Shown: positions 1 through 11,820, numbered from the stretch's first letter. The stretch is 64,000 bases of DNA from Sebastes aleutianus (GCA_916700875.1 CAKAKS010000032.1:5829001-5893000); one strand, 5' to 3'. Notes: generated by a model not told the origin, from the letters alone. Made by a program: numbers and translations.

Positions 1-752
1 TAGCGCGATAATAACGTGTTAGCGCCAATAATTTCTTTAACAGAGTAACGCAACTTGCGTTTTTTTAATTTGTAGCGGGCTCAGTTTTAAAGCAAGAATG
101 AAGACACCATATGAAACTAAAAAACCTAAGGAATCCATTGGTACCAACCATGTCATACCAGCATGTCAGGAAGGAGGCTAAATAACGCTCCAAACTTACG
201 CTAAACTTTGGCGAGAAAAAACTGGCATTGCCATTTTCAAAAGGGTCCCTTGACCTCTGACCTCCAGATATGTGAATGTAAATGGGTTCTATGGGTACCC
301 ACGAGTCTCCCCTTTACAGACATGCCCACTTTATGATAATCACATGCAGTTGGGGGCAAGTCATAGTCAAGTCAGCACACTGACACACTGACAGCTGTTG
401 TTGCCTGTTGGGCTGCAGTTTGACATGTTATGATTTGAGCATATTTTTTATACTAACGGCCGTACCTGTGAGGGTTTCTGGACAATATTTGTCACTGTTT
501 TGTGTTGTTAATTGATTTACAATAATAAATATAGACATACATTTGCATAAAGCAGCATATCTGCCCACTCGCATGTTGATAAGAGTATTAAATACTTGAC
601 AAATCTCCCTTTAAGGTACATTTTGAACAGATAAAAAATGTGGAATAAAAAAAGGAATTGATTAATTTGTGATTAATTGCAATTAACTATGGACGATCAT
701 GCGGTTAATTGCGATTAAATATTATTAAATATCTTAATTGATCGACAGCTCT
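1..752 (+). repeat. AGGGCTGTCAA-family dispersed repeat, left end outside window
   Basis: The window opens inside a dispersed repeat. Its body (attaatttctttaacg-like start, a 'ggtaccaaccatgtcata' block, 'gggtcccttgacctctgacc' block, 'cagacatgcccactttatga' block) recurs at 43536, 46041, 55795, 59664 and 61499. This copy ends at 'ttgatcgacagctct', a worn version of the terminal repeat TTGACAGCCCT. It is noncoding, so it is probably a nonautonomous DNA transposon. Confidence 0.8.
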
Positions 753-1599
753 AATGGGCATGCATTTTTTATGCATAATATTGGAGCTCGCAGCCGATAT
801 GATTTAGAAAGAAAACTGTCCCGGTAAACTTTTGTAAAATGCTAATTGACTGGAATTGTTGTCATAAATTTACAAGGTTACAACAAATACATATACAGAC
901 ACTTCTGTACTGTAATATGCTGGTTAAAATACCATTATAACCTTACCAGATTCATGGTCCATGGTAGTGACTTATGACATTATTTTATTCATCACAAAGA
1001 TGATCACATCTAGTTATCTACTTTAGTGGTTTCCCCCATCAAACCTTTACTACATCATACAACAAATTAATAAATACGCAACAGTTTTGATATTATGCTT
1101 TAAAGCGAACCGACAGTCTCAATGCAGACATTTCCAATGCCAACTTCTTGTGTATTACAATCTAATTGTACTATTTCTCATTTTACCAAAATAGTATTTT
1201 TTCCACTGTCTGCCAAATAAAAACCAGAAATAAGCCCGTTATGCTCGTTCATATCTATTTAGAGCGAGCAAGCTCGAGCCCGACGCTGACTTTAGTTGAC
1301 TTCACGGCCACAGGTGTCGCTGTTAACAAACATTTCTGATTCTTACAAACAGTCCCTTTAAGGTTTCTCAACATGAAGGTTGTTATCCCAGTGATTGATG
1401 CATTTGAAATGATCTGGACTGACACAGCCTCCAGCTACAATGATATAGACAGGCGCTTGTGTTTCCATGCTGGAAGTCCAACAAACTGGTATAATAACCA
1501 TAAACATTTTCCAGCACAGACTAATGCTTAATAAAGGGTTTTAGAGTGTACATGTGACATCTGCACAGCTGCATAAGCATGTGGTTATTAATATCTTAC
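753..1599. other. mrpl33 intron 3 (right-hand part)
   Basis: Non-repetitive AT-rich sequence between the terminal repeat at 752 and the exon 3 donor. I searched it for the expected basic C-terminal exon of mrpl33 and saw none. No RNA gene or other feature is visible. Confidence 0.6.
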
Positions 1600-2056
1600 C
1601 CAGTGGATCATGTTTGCGCAGCACCATCTTCTCTCTGAGCCGGCTCCTCTTCGTGTTGAAGAAGTAGCCTGTTCCTGCAGCGCTCATCATCTGAACCAGG
1701 ATGGTCCTGATGGATAAACAACATGAATACACTTTACAGGAACTGAATATCTGCAAGTTACACAGTGTTTGATTCATTTTAATAATCCCAGTGACTTCCA
1801 CTTACTTTGATTTTGCTTTGGCCACTGAGTGATGAAAAAGATGAGAGGATAAGTATTAAAATCAGGCAGTTTGATATGATGAATGCTGAGCAGACCAGAC
1901 ACACTGGCTAAAGGACAGTTAGCTCATGTTGACTAACAGAGTTAACAGCTGGCTACATGGAGGTCAGCAAACTGACTTCATATGTCCTCCGTTTGAGACG
2001 AATGTTAAAATAACTACATACATGAAATACTCACAATTTGCGGTGGTAAGAAACAT
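1600..2056 (-). CDS. mrpl33: Mitochondrial ribosomal protein L33 (bL33m), exons 1-3, 3' end outside window
   Basis: Small protein of the large subunit of the mitochondrial ribosome, imported into the matrix. Three minus-strand exons join in phase: exon 1 at 2056-2035 (ATG at 2056-2054, donor GTGAGT), exon 2 at 1824-1806 (acceptor cactcag, donor GTAAGT, only 19 nt) and exon 3 at 1706-1600 (acceptor ccatcag, donor GTAAGA). The 50 encoded residues follow human MRPL33 without a gap. They share the MFL start, the AK-KSK basic stretch, and in exon 3 an AGTGYFFNTKRSRLREK block like the human AGTGFCFNTKRNRLREK. The human protein has 65 residues, so about 15 C-terminal residues in a fourth exon are missing. 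I found no candidate for them between 1 and 1599, so the exon should lie left of the window. Identification rests on family knowledge plus phase-correct splice sites. I see no frame damage. Confidence 0.93.
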
Positions 2057-2205
2057 GTTGTAGACTTTAACCCAGCAGATGAAGACAGCAGAGGAACACA
2101 ACAGTGCTAGTAGTCGAGGGGGTAAGTCACATTGGGAAGTCTGTACATCCGGTTTAACAAAGCACTTCCGGGTCCCCTTAAAGGAGCAGTTCAGCTGAGC
2201 AGCAT
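2057..2205 (-). promoter_or_regulatory. Upstream region of mrpl33
   Basis: Sequence 5' of the mrpl33 start codon, which should hold the 5' UTR and core promoter. No TATA box or clear CCAAT box is visible. It is assigned only by position. Confidence 0.35.
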
Positions 2206-2456
2206 TGTGTGTGTTGGTCTGAGAGTCACAAATCAAAAAAACACCAACATTCATAACGTTTTCAGCCATAAAACCTTGTTTTTGTCCTTTTTAGGTCTTC
2301 TTTTGCATGCTTTGCAATTTCCTGCCTGCAGCCTAAAACAAGCCCTTTTCTGCAGAATGCATCCATCACTTATTTATCTTATCTTTTTTTATTATATTTA
2401 GCTTACATTTCTGAACTCATAACCCAATACTCTGCATCAAGATTACTCAGATCTTC
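2206..2456 (+). repeat. 250-bp direct repeat, copy 1
   Basis: Runs from 'tgtgtgtgttggtct' to 'cagatcttc' and is about 90 percent identical to 3191-3440. Its last part reads as decayed L2-type LINE C-terminal code in the plus direction, the LLRSS segment. It stops exactly where a minus-strand LINE begins. Confidence 0.85.
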
Positions 2457-3190
2457 TATAATAATAATAATAAATTGGACTTATATAGCGCCTTTCAGAA
2501 ACCCAAGGACGCTTTACAAAGGGGGGCACACAAAATCATACTAATAAATAACACAGAGGAGAAACTATAGCTAAGTAATTAAAAGAGTGATGTGTAGGAA
2601 GAGTCAGAGGTCACAGGCCTTGATGGACAGGTGATGCTTGAGGTGTTTTTTGAAAGTGACCAGGGATGAAGCATTTCTTATTTCAGGAGGGAGAGAGTTC
2701 CAGATTGTGGGGGCCGCGACGCTGAAGGCTCTGTCGCCGAATGTTCTCAGCCGGGTGTCGGGGGGTGGAGAGCAGACTAGTGTCAGAGGATCGAAGTTTC
2801 CGGGATGGGGTGTAGGGGTTGAGAAGGTCGGTTAGGTACTGAGGGGCATGGAGGGATTTGTATGTGAGAATGAGGAGTTTATAGTTGATGCGGGACTTGA
2901 TTGGAAGCCAGTGAAGGTGGATGAGTGTAGGGGTGATGTGCTGCCATGCAGGGCCTAGTGCAGGTGAGAACCCTGGCAGCTGAGTTCTGGACATAGGCTA
3001 CTGGAGCCATTACAGTAGTCCATACGGGAGGTGATGAAGGCGTGAATGAAGGGTCTCTGCCACGGAGTCGGAGAGTGATGGCCGGAGTCGGGAAATGTTT
3101 TTGAGGTGGTAGAAGGCAGATTTAGTGAGCGATTTGATGTGTGAATCAAATAAGAGGGTGGAGTCCAGGATGACACCAAGGTTGCGGACC
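2457..3190 (-). mobile_element. L2-like LINE 3' fragment, 5'-truncated, minus strand
   Basis: Read on the minus strand this is the C-terminal part of a non-LTR reverse transcriptase ORF plus 3' UTR. Near 3190 it reads VRNLG-ILDSTL-FDSHIK in shifted frames, near 3050 the TSRMDYCN motif, near 2900 a HLHWLPIKSRINYKLL block, and near 2800 a PYTPSRKLRSSD block. The end near 2600 reads as the usual FKKHLK-type tail of the L2 clade. The 3' UTR finishes with a (TTA)n tail at 2457-2472. The frames are interrupted, so it is dead. Confidence 0.88.
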
Positions 3191-3440
3191 TTGTGTGTGT
3201 TGGTCTGGAGTCACAAATCAAAAAAACACCAAAATTAATATCGTTTTCAGCCATAAAGCCTTGTGTTTGTCCTTTCAGGTCTTCTTTGCATGTTTTACAA
3301 TTTCCTGCCTGTAGCCTAAAACAAGCCCTTTTCTGCAGAATGCATTCATCACTTATTTATTTTTGTATTTTTTTATCATATTTAGCTTACATTTCTGAAC
3401 TCATAACCCAATACTCTGCATCAAGATTACTCAGATCTTC
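3191..3440 (+). repeat. 250-bp direct repeat, copy 2
   Basis: Second copy of the 2206-2456 segment, on the far side of the minus-strand LINE. It continues without a break into LINE code of plus orientation. Confidence 0.85.
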
Positions 3441-3568
3441 AGACCAATTGCTATTAAATATCCCACGGTCTGAGCTAAAAACAAAGGGGAGGCCGTGTGT
3501 GGCGTTTTTCAATAAGTTTGTTGCTTGCAAATCCTTTGTTTTTTGGTTTTATTTGTCTTTTAATTCAG

Positions 3569-3572
<4 letters not shown>

Positions 3573-3609
<37 letters not shown>
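3573..3609. repeat. (AT)n microsatellite
   Basis: About 18 uninterrupted AT units inside the LINE fragment. Confidence 0.95.
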
Positions 3610-3611
<2 letters not shown>

Positions 3612-3761
3612 CTTTTATTGCTGAGTATCTGTTATCCGTTTTATAAATTGTATATGTTTTCATGCTGTGTACTCTCGTGTATTTTATTATTAACTGTGAA
3701 GCACTTAGTGCTTCACACTTTTCAAAACTGCTGTTTTGAAAAGTGCTGTCTAAATAAAGTG

Positions 3762-3784
3762 TATTATTATTATTATTTTATTAA

Positions 3785-3827
<43 letters not shown>

Positions 3828-3828
3828 A
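3762..3828. repeat. (ATT)n microsatellite
   Basis: Trinucleotide run forming the 3' tail of the plus-strand LINE fragment. Confidence 0.95.
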
Positions 3829-3839
3829 AGAGTAGGTAG

Positions 3840-6357
3840 ACTTCAGTTATGTGTACACAATCACTTTTGTCATTAGGGATATAGTAGGCAAATCGGTCAG
3901 TAGAGACATAGGAGATATGGAACTGTCACATCCAGAAGCAGGCTACAAGTCAGGCTCTCGATGCACTGTGGACTTGAGGTGCCTTAAAATTGAGGTGAAA
4001 TAGTCATAAAACCTTGGAAAAGAAATTGTGTCTTTCCCCCCATAGCATCAAGACATCACCAGTAGGGTGTGTGAAGTAGGTATATCTTCTACATCAGAAT
4101 GTTATGTGTTGATCCCCTTACGAAAAAGTAGTATACTTCAGGTTTGTTTTATGAAGTGTTTGCGTACACAACTAGTTTACATCTAAGTTGTATTTTGTAA
4201 AACAACAATACTATGAAGTGAACTATTCTGCAAGAGAACTTATAGGTATACTGTTAGTTTACTAGTTATATACTTGCAGTCCACTTTTTAGTTCATGAAA
4301 GTACACTTTAAAGTACACTCTCGATAAACTACTAGTTTAATAGTTTTTACTTCAACTACTTGTAAGTTTTCTTAAACTTATAGTACTTGATTTATTTATG
4401 CATTACATAAAGAGACTTGCTCTTTTTGCTATTTGACATGATGTTTTGTGATGAGATTAAAAAGAATAAATAAATAAAATTAGTTTTTCTCACATGTCTC
4501 GTTGAACGGATAATGCAAAAACGTAGAAAATTCTTGATGAATTGATTCATATCAAAAGTATAATTTTGTTAAGTATATCTCTGACGAGTACATAAAAAGT
4601 AAAATTAAAGCATACTCTCTTATTTTCAGTTAAAAAGAAGTATACTAAGAGCACACTTAATCACACACCTAATAGCACCAATAAACGTATTTTGGTAAAG
4701 AAAACTGTACCTAAACAGACAATGTTTGGTAACATCTGCCTTTTTAAAAGAGTTTCACACTCATCTGGATGTAGGCTACATGTCAACATTGTAGATTTTA
4801 AGTGAATTGACTACATTCATGCATGTGGAGGGTACTAGAACAGGCCTATGCAATCTGATTATTTCAAAAGAACGAGTCCTATATTCAATGTTTGCTTGTC
4901 CACTGCTCCTGGTCATTGTGACTGACTTGGAGATTTTGCAGGTTGTGCGTGTTTCAACATTAAAGGTAGGCTACTTAAGGTCTGAGTTGAGAGCATAAAG
5001 AAGAATACTATGATGATTGAGAGCGGAGGAGGAGGAGGGGATTTTTTCTTCCTGTACAGCCAGTTGGAGTATCTCCATTTTTATCCTACTAGTGTCTAAA
5101 CAAACAATCTGTCTCTATGGGGCAAAGGGGCACTGAGTTCTTCCAGTACATGTTTCTTGTTTTTTTCGCAGTAAGACATTGGCGGTTGCCATGACAGCAA
5201 ATGAGCATCTATTAAGAATGTACAACCAAGATGGGATTGTTAAATGCAGCTGTGGTGGATGTGGACGTAATAATTTTCCTTTAACAGATAGTCTCAAAGA
5301 AGGCTTTGTCAGTTCCAACCAAAATCTGTCCACAACCGTTATTTCCTTCTAAAATAATGATGCACATATATCCCTCACTCCGTGTACTGAAGCTACTTTT
5401 GGTTGACATGCAGTTTTGCAGTTGACTTCATCTCATTTTCACTTAATTAATTTAGATTTAGTCCCATGAATAAACAAAATAATTACAGCCATCATGGAAA
5501 CATATTACACTGTTACTTGTTGTTGGTGGTCATCGTGTCTCATGGCCTCAGGGAAGCAACTCCGATTTCATGAATGGGCTGCAAGGGAGAAGATACTCTC
5601 TGGAATGTCCCTTAGTGAAAGCCTTTTTTTTCCTCAAAGTACTTAGGCAGATGAATGGGTTGGATACCAATAATGTGGCTTTGGAAGTCCCCTTAAAACC
5701 CTCAGAAACTAGTAACTTAATAGCCTTTTGTGTGGTGTCACTTTGCATGACGACGTATGGCAGTGGTTTCCATAAAAGGACATGTTCATAAAATATGTAA
5801 GAATGACGTAATGAATAACTCGTTTCACTCTCGTGATGTTTTACCTCTTAAGCATTTTGCCTAAAGCATCACAGACTCACAAAGCTGCTAGCATGGCAGT
5901 TGACTCGTAGTCTTGCTTGCTGAAAAACAGTTACATTTTAAAATGTTTACTTTATAATATCAGTCTAAATTGTGTATCATGTATGCAGTCACAGAATGTA
6001 AACTCCGCTTCATGTCGTTAAACACCTCCAATAATTATTTCCCAGAAATATTTGAGAGAACATGACCTCATTGTCTGCAGCGGTACTGCCATGTTTCAGT
6101 CTGTATTATATCTCTTTATTACATGGCTTTGTTGAATACTCGATTCTGATTGGTCAATCACAGCCTTCTACGGTCTGTATTTCTTTATAGCAGACCGTTG
6201 CTATGTATAGCAGACCGTTGCTATGGGCACAGTTCTGATGTTGGACTCTGGCAGACCATTTTTGTGTCAAATTATTTATTTCTGAAGTAAGTAAATGAGT
6301 AAATAAACACAGACATGGCGGATCCCATATCACTGCAGGTGACATTGCAAATTTGTT
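3840..6357. other. Intergenic stretch without a recognisable gene
   Basis: Holds a region at about 4080-4680 rich in AGTATACTT-like and ACTAGTTTA-like short motifs, which looks like an old dispersed element. Open frames here are under 75 codons and show no splice-supported coding pattern. Confidence 0.5.
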
Positions 6358-6775
6358 TTGACGCCACCAATTTCACTAAATGTTAGAGAGGAAAAACTGG
6401 TCTGGCGATTTTCAAAGTGGTCCCTTGATCTCTGACCTCAAGATATGTGAAAGAAAATTGGTTCTATGGGTACCTACGAGTCTCCCCTTTACAGACATGC
6501 CCACTTTATGATAATCACATGCAGTTTGGAGCAAAAGCCATTCAGTTGTTTGAATGCAGTACAAATTTTTCTTTATTTTCGCCTATTCTTAAAATAGTGT
6601 GTTTGAATATTTCTGCATACTGGGGTCCCTAAACAGTCTTGGAATTACATAAATTGAGTATCACTGTAAAGTTGAGACTCTTGTGGATCCAATGAGCCCA
6701 ACTGTATTCATGTGTGAGGATGTTAGTCCCCGTAGTAGCCATTTCACTGTAGTGAGACCATTTTTTGAATCATGT
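6358..6775 (+). repeat. Dispersed repeat, variant form of the AGGGCTGTCAA family, copy 1
   Basis: Shares 'gtcccttgatctctgacctc' and 'acagacatgcccactttatg' with the main family. It then diverges into a block with 'catactggggtccctaaaca' and 'agtccccgtagtagccattt'. That block is found again at about 53040-53330 but not in the main family. Confidence 0.75.
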
Positions 6776-8443
6776 CCTCACTGTATAAAATGACCTGTGG
6801 TGACCTCTAGGATAATCATATCCTCATGAAACTTTACAGCCACAAACTAGAGACTTAGAGCATTCAGAGGATTGACAATAAGGGGCTTTCCGAGCAGTTT
6901 CCAGAACAGAAGTGCTCGCCATCCAATCACCGAAAAATGCAATTCTTGCAGAAATCTCAAAATGTTAAAAGTTTTTGAAACCAAATCACAGCATGGCTTT
7001 TTCTATGATGTTCCTCAAGGTCTTGGTGTCTTAATGTGGTATTTTGGAGGGATTATTGATCTTTTTTTATCAATTCTCAAATGGAAAAAATGGTTAAATT
7101 TAGCACCAAATCTGTGTAAGAAATGGTATCAACCCAAAAATTGCTGAATCAACTTATGAGACATAATAGAGCATGGGAATGACCATCATATACTTTGATC
7201 ATAATGTTCTAAACCCTTATACACTTTCACAATTTATTTAAATTAATTCATTCATTCATTAATCATTTTTTTATTTCTGATTTATGACTAGAACAACTTT
7301 ATTTATTTATTTATTTATTTATTAATTAATTAATTAATTCATTAATTCATTCATTTATTTATTTGAACTTTATTTAACCAGTCAACTGAGAACCAATTCT
7401 CATTTACAATACTTGACACACAGTGCTGAGCTGCATCTCTACATTAATCTTCAGGTTCCCAGCTTTCAGATGATGTACACCACTTCTATGTGACATCTAC
7501 TGCTGACCTGCTATCTCCTCCTAAAGACCCCCTGTACCCCCCCCCCAAAAGAGATTTATATCATTACTATAATGCTACAGTACTTTAAGAGAACTAATAT
7601 AAAAACACTGAAGGCCATTCAGCTACTGTATCTCTCGAGCATCCGGTGTATTTTGGTGTACTCCGTCTGTATGTCGTCACTCCCGTGCTCTATTATGTCT
7701 CATAAGAACAATGCCTGAGACAAGCGGAGTAAGAATAATGGCTTATTTTCCTTCACAGCTTCTCTTCATCAAAAGAAAGGAGATCCAGTGTGTGTGCGAC
7801 AGTGCGGTCCCACTAGTGCATAGATTAGATGAAAACACAAACGGTAAGTGAACACGTACTAATGAGCCTAAATGGAGCTGTATTGGTAAACCCAGTGGGG
7901 GAAAGCCATGCATTAAAGCGGAAATGAACATGAATGTTATTGGACAGGCCCGGGAGCGCTGTAACCAGGCAGGGAGCAGCTGTCAGGATGTGAGTGGAGG
8001 AGCCTGCGTCACTGAGGGATAATTCTGAGAAGGAGGCTGAGACCACTAGCTCCAGCTTCAGCTCTTCTCCTCCTCCTCCTCCTCCTCCTCCACCACCACC
8101 CCACCCACTCAGCACTCGCCACAGCCACTCCGGACGTTAGCTACTACTCTTTCCTTCTCCCACTTCATCGCACTTATACTCTTCACCCTATCTCACAGGC
8201 TCTTTCTTTTCATTTACAACCTATTATTTTCCAGCTGCTGTTCTATTTTAGACACTTGAGCTCAGGTTCTGATCCACAGCGGTTTACAATAAGTGAACAG
8301 GTATGGGTCAGTGTCAGTTTTGAGACATTATTATCAAAAAAACAAAAAAATTAAAGGAGCACAAATCAAATTTGAGTGCTAATTAATTTACAAGGTAAAG
8401 GATAACTTTCTTATTTTTCTACCTGGACCCTCTTTTTCCATGG
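6776..8443. other. Intergenic stretch with simple repeats
   Basis: Contains an (ATTT)/(TTAA)-rich tract at about 7301-7365 and a (CCT)n/(CCA)n run at 8066-8102. The glycine-rich antisense frame across the CCT run is an artefact of that repeat. No gene seen. Confidence 0.55.
8066..8102. repeat. (CCT)n / (CCA)n simple repeat
   Basis: About nine CCT units followed by three CCA units. Confidence 0.95.
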
Positions 8444-9079
8444 TTTGTGTCTAAGCGAGAAAACTGCAGCTGCTCAACAAGCTATAATGTAATCATTTGG
8501 GGCAACCTGGCACCGTCAGTTTACGTCCACTTAAAGTGCTTGTTTTTGCCACTGACAGGCTCAGATTGTTATTCGTCAGTGTCTGACAACATTGTGGAAA
8601 GGACCCTAGAAAGAAATGAAACCTTTTTCTTACCTTTCACTTGATCCGGTCTGTTTGTTATTGTGTGTCTCCCTCAGAGAAGTCTCGTTCTGAAATCTTG
8701 CGTCGCCTCCACATTGTAGAAATCATCTAAATATTCATCCGTGACATTGAAAATCTTTTAGATAACACTAAACTTTCTGTAATCCAACACAACAAACTCT
8801 GACAACACCGGCACTTCTCTCTCCTCTCTCACTCACGTTTCCACCGTCGTCTCTTCCGGCAACAAGTCACATGACACAATGACAAACGGAAAGGTAAGAA
8901 AAACATTTAATTTCTCTGTAGGGTCCTTTCCATAATGCTGTCAGACACTTAAAATAACAATCTGAGCACTTTTAGTGGACGTAAACTGACGGTACCAGGT
9001 TCCCCCAAATGATTACATTACAGTTCGTTTAGTAGCTAGCGGCTGCAGCGTTCTCCCCATTAGTCACTTAGACACAAGT
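8444..9079. mobile_element. Large fold-back (inverted repeat) element
   Basis: The left arm at 8444-8640 and right arm at 8887-9079 are reverse complements over nearly 200 bp, for example 'ccgtcagtttacgtccact' against 'agtggacgtaaactgacgg'. A 246-bp loop separates them. The left arm has an extra stretch near 8545-8562 ('ttgtttttgccactgacagg') missing from the right arm. No coding capacity, so it is probably a nonautonomous fold-back transposon. Confidence 0.85.
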
Positions 9080-11060
9080 GACTTAGAGAGCTTGCAAGGA
9101 CAGATTTTTAAGTGCAGAACATGTTTTGAAAGTGAGCAAGGCCAGAACTGTCAGCTTGATAGATGTTTGGAAGTATTATCCTGTAAGACTCCTTCAAAAT
9201 AAACTTCCCAACACTGTCTACCGACTTTTAAAGTAGTCTACTTTAAGGCTTTAAATGTAAAAAAGTTATGACAACTGCAGTGATATGGACATGTCACTTG
9301 TTAATCAAACAATGTTGCCAAGTATCCAAATATAATCATGATCTAAAGACACAATCTGCTTACCCAAACTGGAGGAAACACAACAAACTGAGAACTTGTT
9401 TTACACTTACCAGTCTGTTAAACTTATACTTTAAATGTCAAATTAGTAGTGTCCCTGCTCCCAGTCCCAGTAGTTTTGACCTGAATAGATTAGCATTTTA
9501 ACCCTCACATTTTTGTTTGTTCACTCAATCACTTACTTGCCCACTTGCTCCCTCAAACACTCACTTGTTCACTTGCTCAGACACTAGGTTCCATTTCCCA
9601 GTTTGTACATCCTCGATTCCTTTCCTCGCCTCCTCTCCTCGCGTCTCAGTCCCTCCCACCTAAGATGCGAGCGGAGGAGGCGATAAGGGATGCGAGGAGA
9701 GAGGAAACAAGGAATTATGTTTTCAGCGAAAATGAGGCGTCCTTTCAGCGTCAGCTGAAGCGAGAAGAAGAGATACTGCAGGTCCTATTGCTGCCTGAAC
9801 ACTTTATCATCAACATGGTACGTTTGTTGTTCAGTCCTACAATTAACACATAATTTAACTAGATGGTCAGGAGACAACTGAAATATGAAACATTTAATCT
9901 GTGATCTGTCTTCACTTTGGTTTACAGGTATAAGATCAGTCCGATCGGCTGCAGCTTCCAATCAATAACTGATACCAAATAAGGAGGCGTGACGGTCGGT
10001 AGAAGGTTTCCGCAAAGAATACACAGGTGTATCCTCACTTATAGCTCCTCCGGCAAGCCTCCTCGCTCCTCAAGATGCATTTTAGGAATTGGGATTTCCT
10101 TCAAGATGGAGCGCTGAGATCGATTTCTGATGCACAAGACAAGGAGGCACAAAATCTGGAAATGAGAAACAGCTCCTGTCTACCTTTTTCACTCATGTTT
10201 ACTTGGTCAATCATATATTTCTATACTTTGACAGACTGCCATACTGACCTAGATACTAATTGAATTAACAACCAAAGCAATGGCTGCATGTTTCCTGATA
10301 TCGATTTTCCCTGGCTGATTATTATTAGTATTTCTAAAGCAGCATGTGCACAGCTCCACAGCACACCTGCACGTACACAAAGACACACTCCAACAAGCCT
10401 CAACTCGTATATTATTAGCTGTCACAACAACGGTTTGCTGTTCTTTTGACCTTACAACCCGATCACAGTAGGTGACACGATGACTCACAGACACAGAGTC
10501 AGAGGCACCACACATTGGTTCACAACTCCCCAGCTTGCGTCAGCACGATGCTCTATTAACTATTATATAAAAGGAAGGAATGAATAACAAAAGGGGGTTT
10601 CACAGAGTGTTATCCCTTCACTTCACCACATCCGAATCTTAACTATCTGAAGCAAATAAGCTGTTTTGACCTTTAAAACAAGGGAGGAATACCCTGCCTA
10701 CAAACATCAGAGGAATTATCACTTGGCATATAGAAGGTACAGGGTTGTTCAGACTTTAGTGTATATACCAGTGGGTGCAAATAATGGAGAGATCTGAGGG
10801 ATTACTTTATAAAAGAAAAATGCAACCACAAAACTAAACAAAACTAAAAGGCTAAACTACTCTCACAATGCAACCTTCATTACATCCCACAAAAATCAAA
10901 CACACTATCTTGTTGTTTTAAGCACCACGATTAAACTATCTCTCCTCCACCAACGCCAAGTTGGTATGTGGTCAAATGTGATTGACCATCCAAAATTGGT
11001 CCACTTATGTACAATGTGTCCCAGTTTAAGTTTGGAACAAATGTTGTTTAAAAACAAAAT
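9080..11060. other. Intergenic stretch left of the tRNA array
   Basis: Between about 9586 and 10165 there are short GC-rich inverted motifs (cctcgcctcctctcctcgc against gcgaggagagagg, and a later gcctcctcgctcctc), suggesting another degraded fold-back element. The rest looks unique. No gene supported. Confidence 0.5.
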
Positions 11061-11072
11061 CTTAATCAGGCC

Positions 11073-11109
11073 AACGCCAAGGTGATGGATTCAATCCCCA
11101 TACTGGCCA
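11073..11109 (+). pseudogene. tRNA-Ile relic, 3' half
   Basis: Only the anticodon 3' strand, T arm (changed to gatggattcaatcccca) and acceptor 3' strand remain. It is the leftmost trace of the array. Confidence 0.75.
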
Positions 11110-11305
11110 TCAATACTATTTAACAGGCATATTTGCTTCCTACTTGAGCACAATGCAAACAAAACTCATTGCCACTAATACTCAAAAATTAATAAAGTTT
11201 GAGATAACAGAAAGGGTTTTGGTCTGCACAAACAAATATTTTGAGAAAAGTGGGCATTAATTCCACTTACATTCGCATGTGAAGTCAGCAGTCTACCATT
11301 TAAGC

Positions 11306-11379
11306 TATCTGTCAGTTCAAATGGTTAGAGGGTGGTGCTGATAATGACAAGGTCATGGGTTCAATCCCCGTACTGGCCA
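11306..11379 (+). pseudogene. tRNA-Ile relic, degenerate full-length copy
   Basis: The 5' acceptor strand no longer pairs with ACTGGCC. The anticodon loop reads CTGATAA and the stem has changes (atgaca). The T arm is close to normal (ggttcaatccccg). Confidence 0.75.
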
Positions 11380-11466
11380 CCAGCTGTCTTCAGCTTTCTG
11401 TTCTTCACTAAGCTAGTAGGTGGTCACACTTGACTGACCATCCAAAACTGATCCAGTTGTGTGTTT

Positions 11467-11508
11467 CTAATAACGCCAAGATCATGGGTTCTATCCCCAT
11501 ACTGGCCA
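11467..11508 (+). pseudogene. tRNA-Ile relic, 3' half with anticodon loop
   Basis: Starts inside the anticodon loop (ctaataacgcc) and keeps a changed T loop (ggttctatcc) and ACTGGCCA. There is no 5' half. Confidence 0.75.
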
Positions 11509-11746
11509 GTAGCAGTAATTTTACAAATCAATGTGTCTTCAGCTGTAGTGTTTTTTGTTCTGATACAACTGGCTTTCGGGATTCCACAAACATTCACATG
11601 TGAAGTCAGCTGTCTACCATTTAAGCTATCTCTCCTCCACCAACACTAAGGTCACACCTAATTGACCATCCAAAACTGGTCCAAATATGTACGTTTTGTC
11701 CCGGTCTACATTTGGAACGAATTTTGTTTTAGAAGCATAAAAAGTA

Positions 11747-11820
11747 GGCTGGTTAGCTCAGATGGTTAGAGCATGGTGCTAATAATGCCAAGGTCATGGG
11801 TTCGATCCCCATACTGGCCA
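11747..11820 (+). tRNA. tRNA-Ile(AAT), variant
   Basis: 74 nt with discriminator A. Differs from the array consensus at acceptor position 4 (GGCTGGT) and in the anticodon stem (CATGGTG/TGCCA), where wobble pairing is still possible. Anticodon loop CTAATAA and B box GGTTCGATCC are intact. First complete copy of the array. Confidence 0.85.

Larger units (their letters stand above)
3380..3828 (+). mobile_element. LINE 3' fragment with hairpin and (ATT)n tail, plus strand
   Basis: The frame reads LLRSSDQLLLNIPRSELKTKG, the usual C-terminal LINE block. It is followed by an (AT)n tract at 3573-3609, a short hairpin (acttttcaaaac / gttttgaaaagt) near 3717-3746, the 'taaataaagt' 3' motif and an (ATT)n tail at 3762-3828. 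This is a typical 3' end of a fish LINE. Confidence 0.75.

Noticed and set aside
9545..9853. 102-codon frame with EEAIRDARREETRN segment, which looked protein-like
   Set aside because: It overlaps GC-rich inverted motifs (cctcgcctcc / ggaggaggcga) of a probable fold-back element, and no splice or homology support was found.
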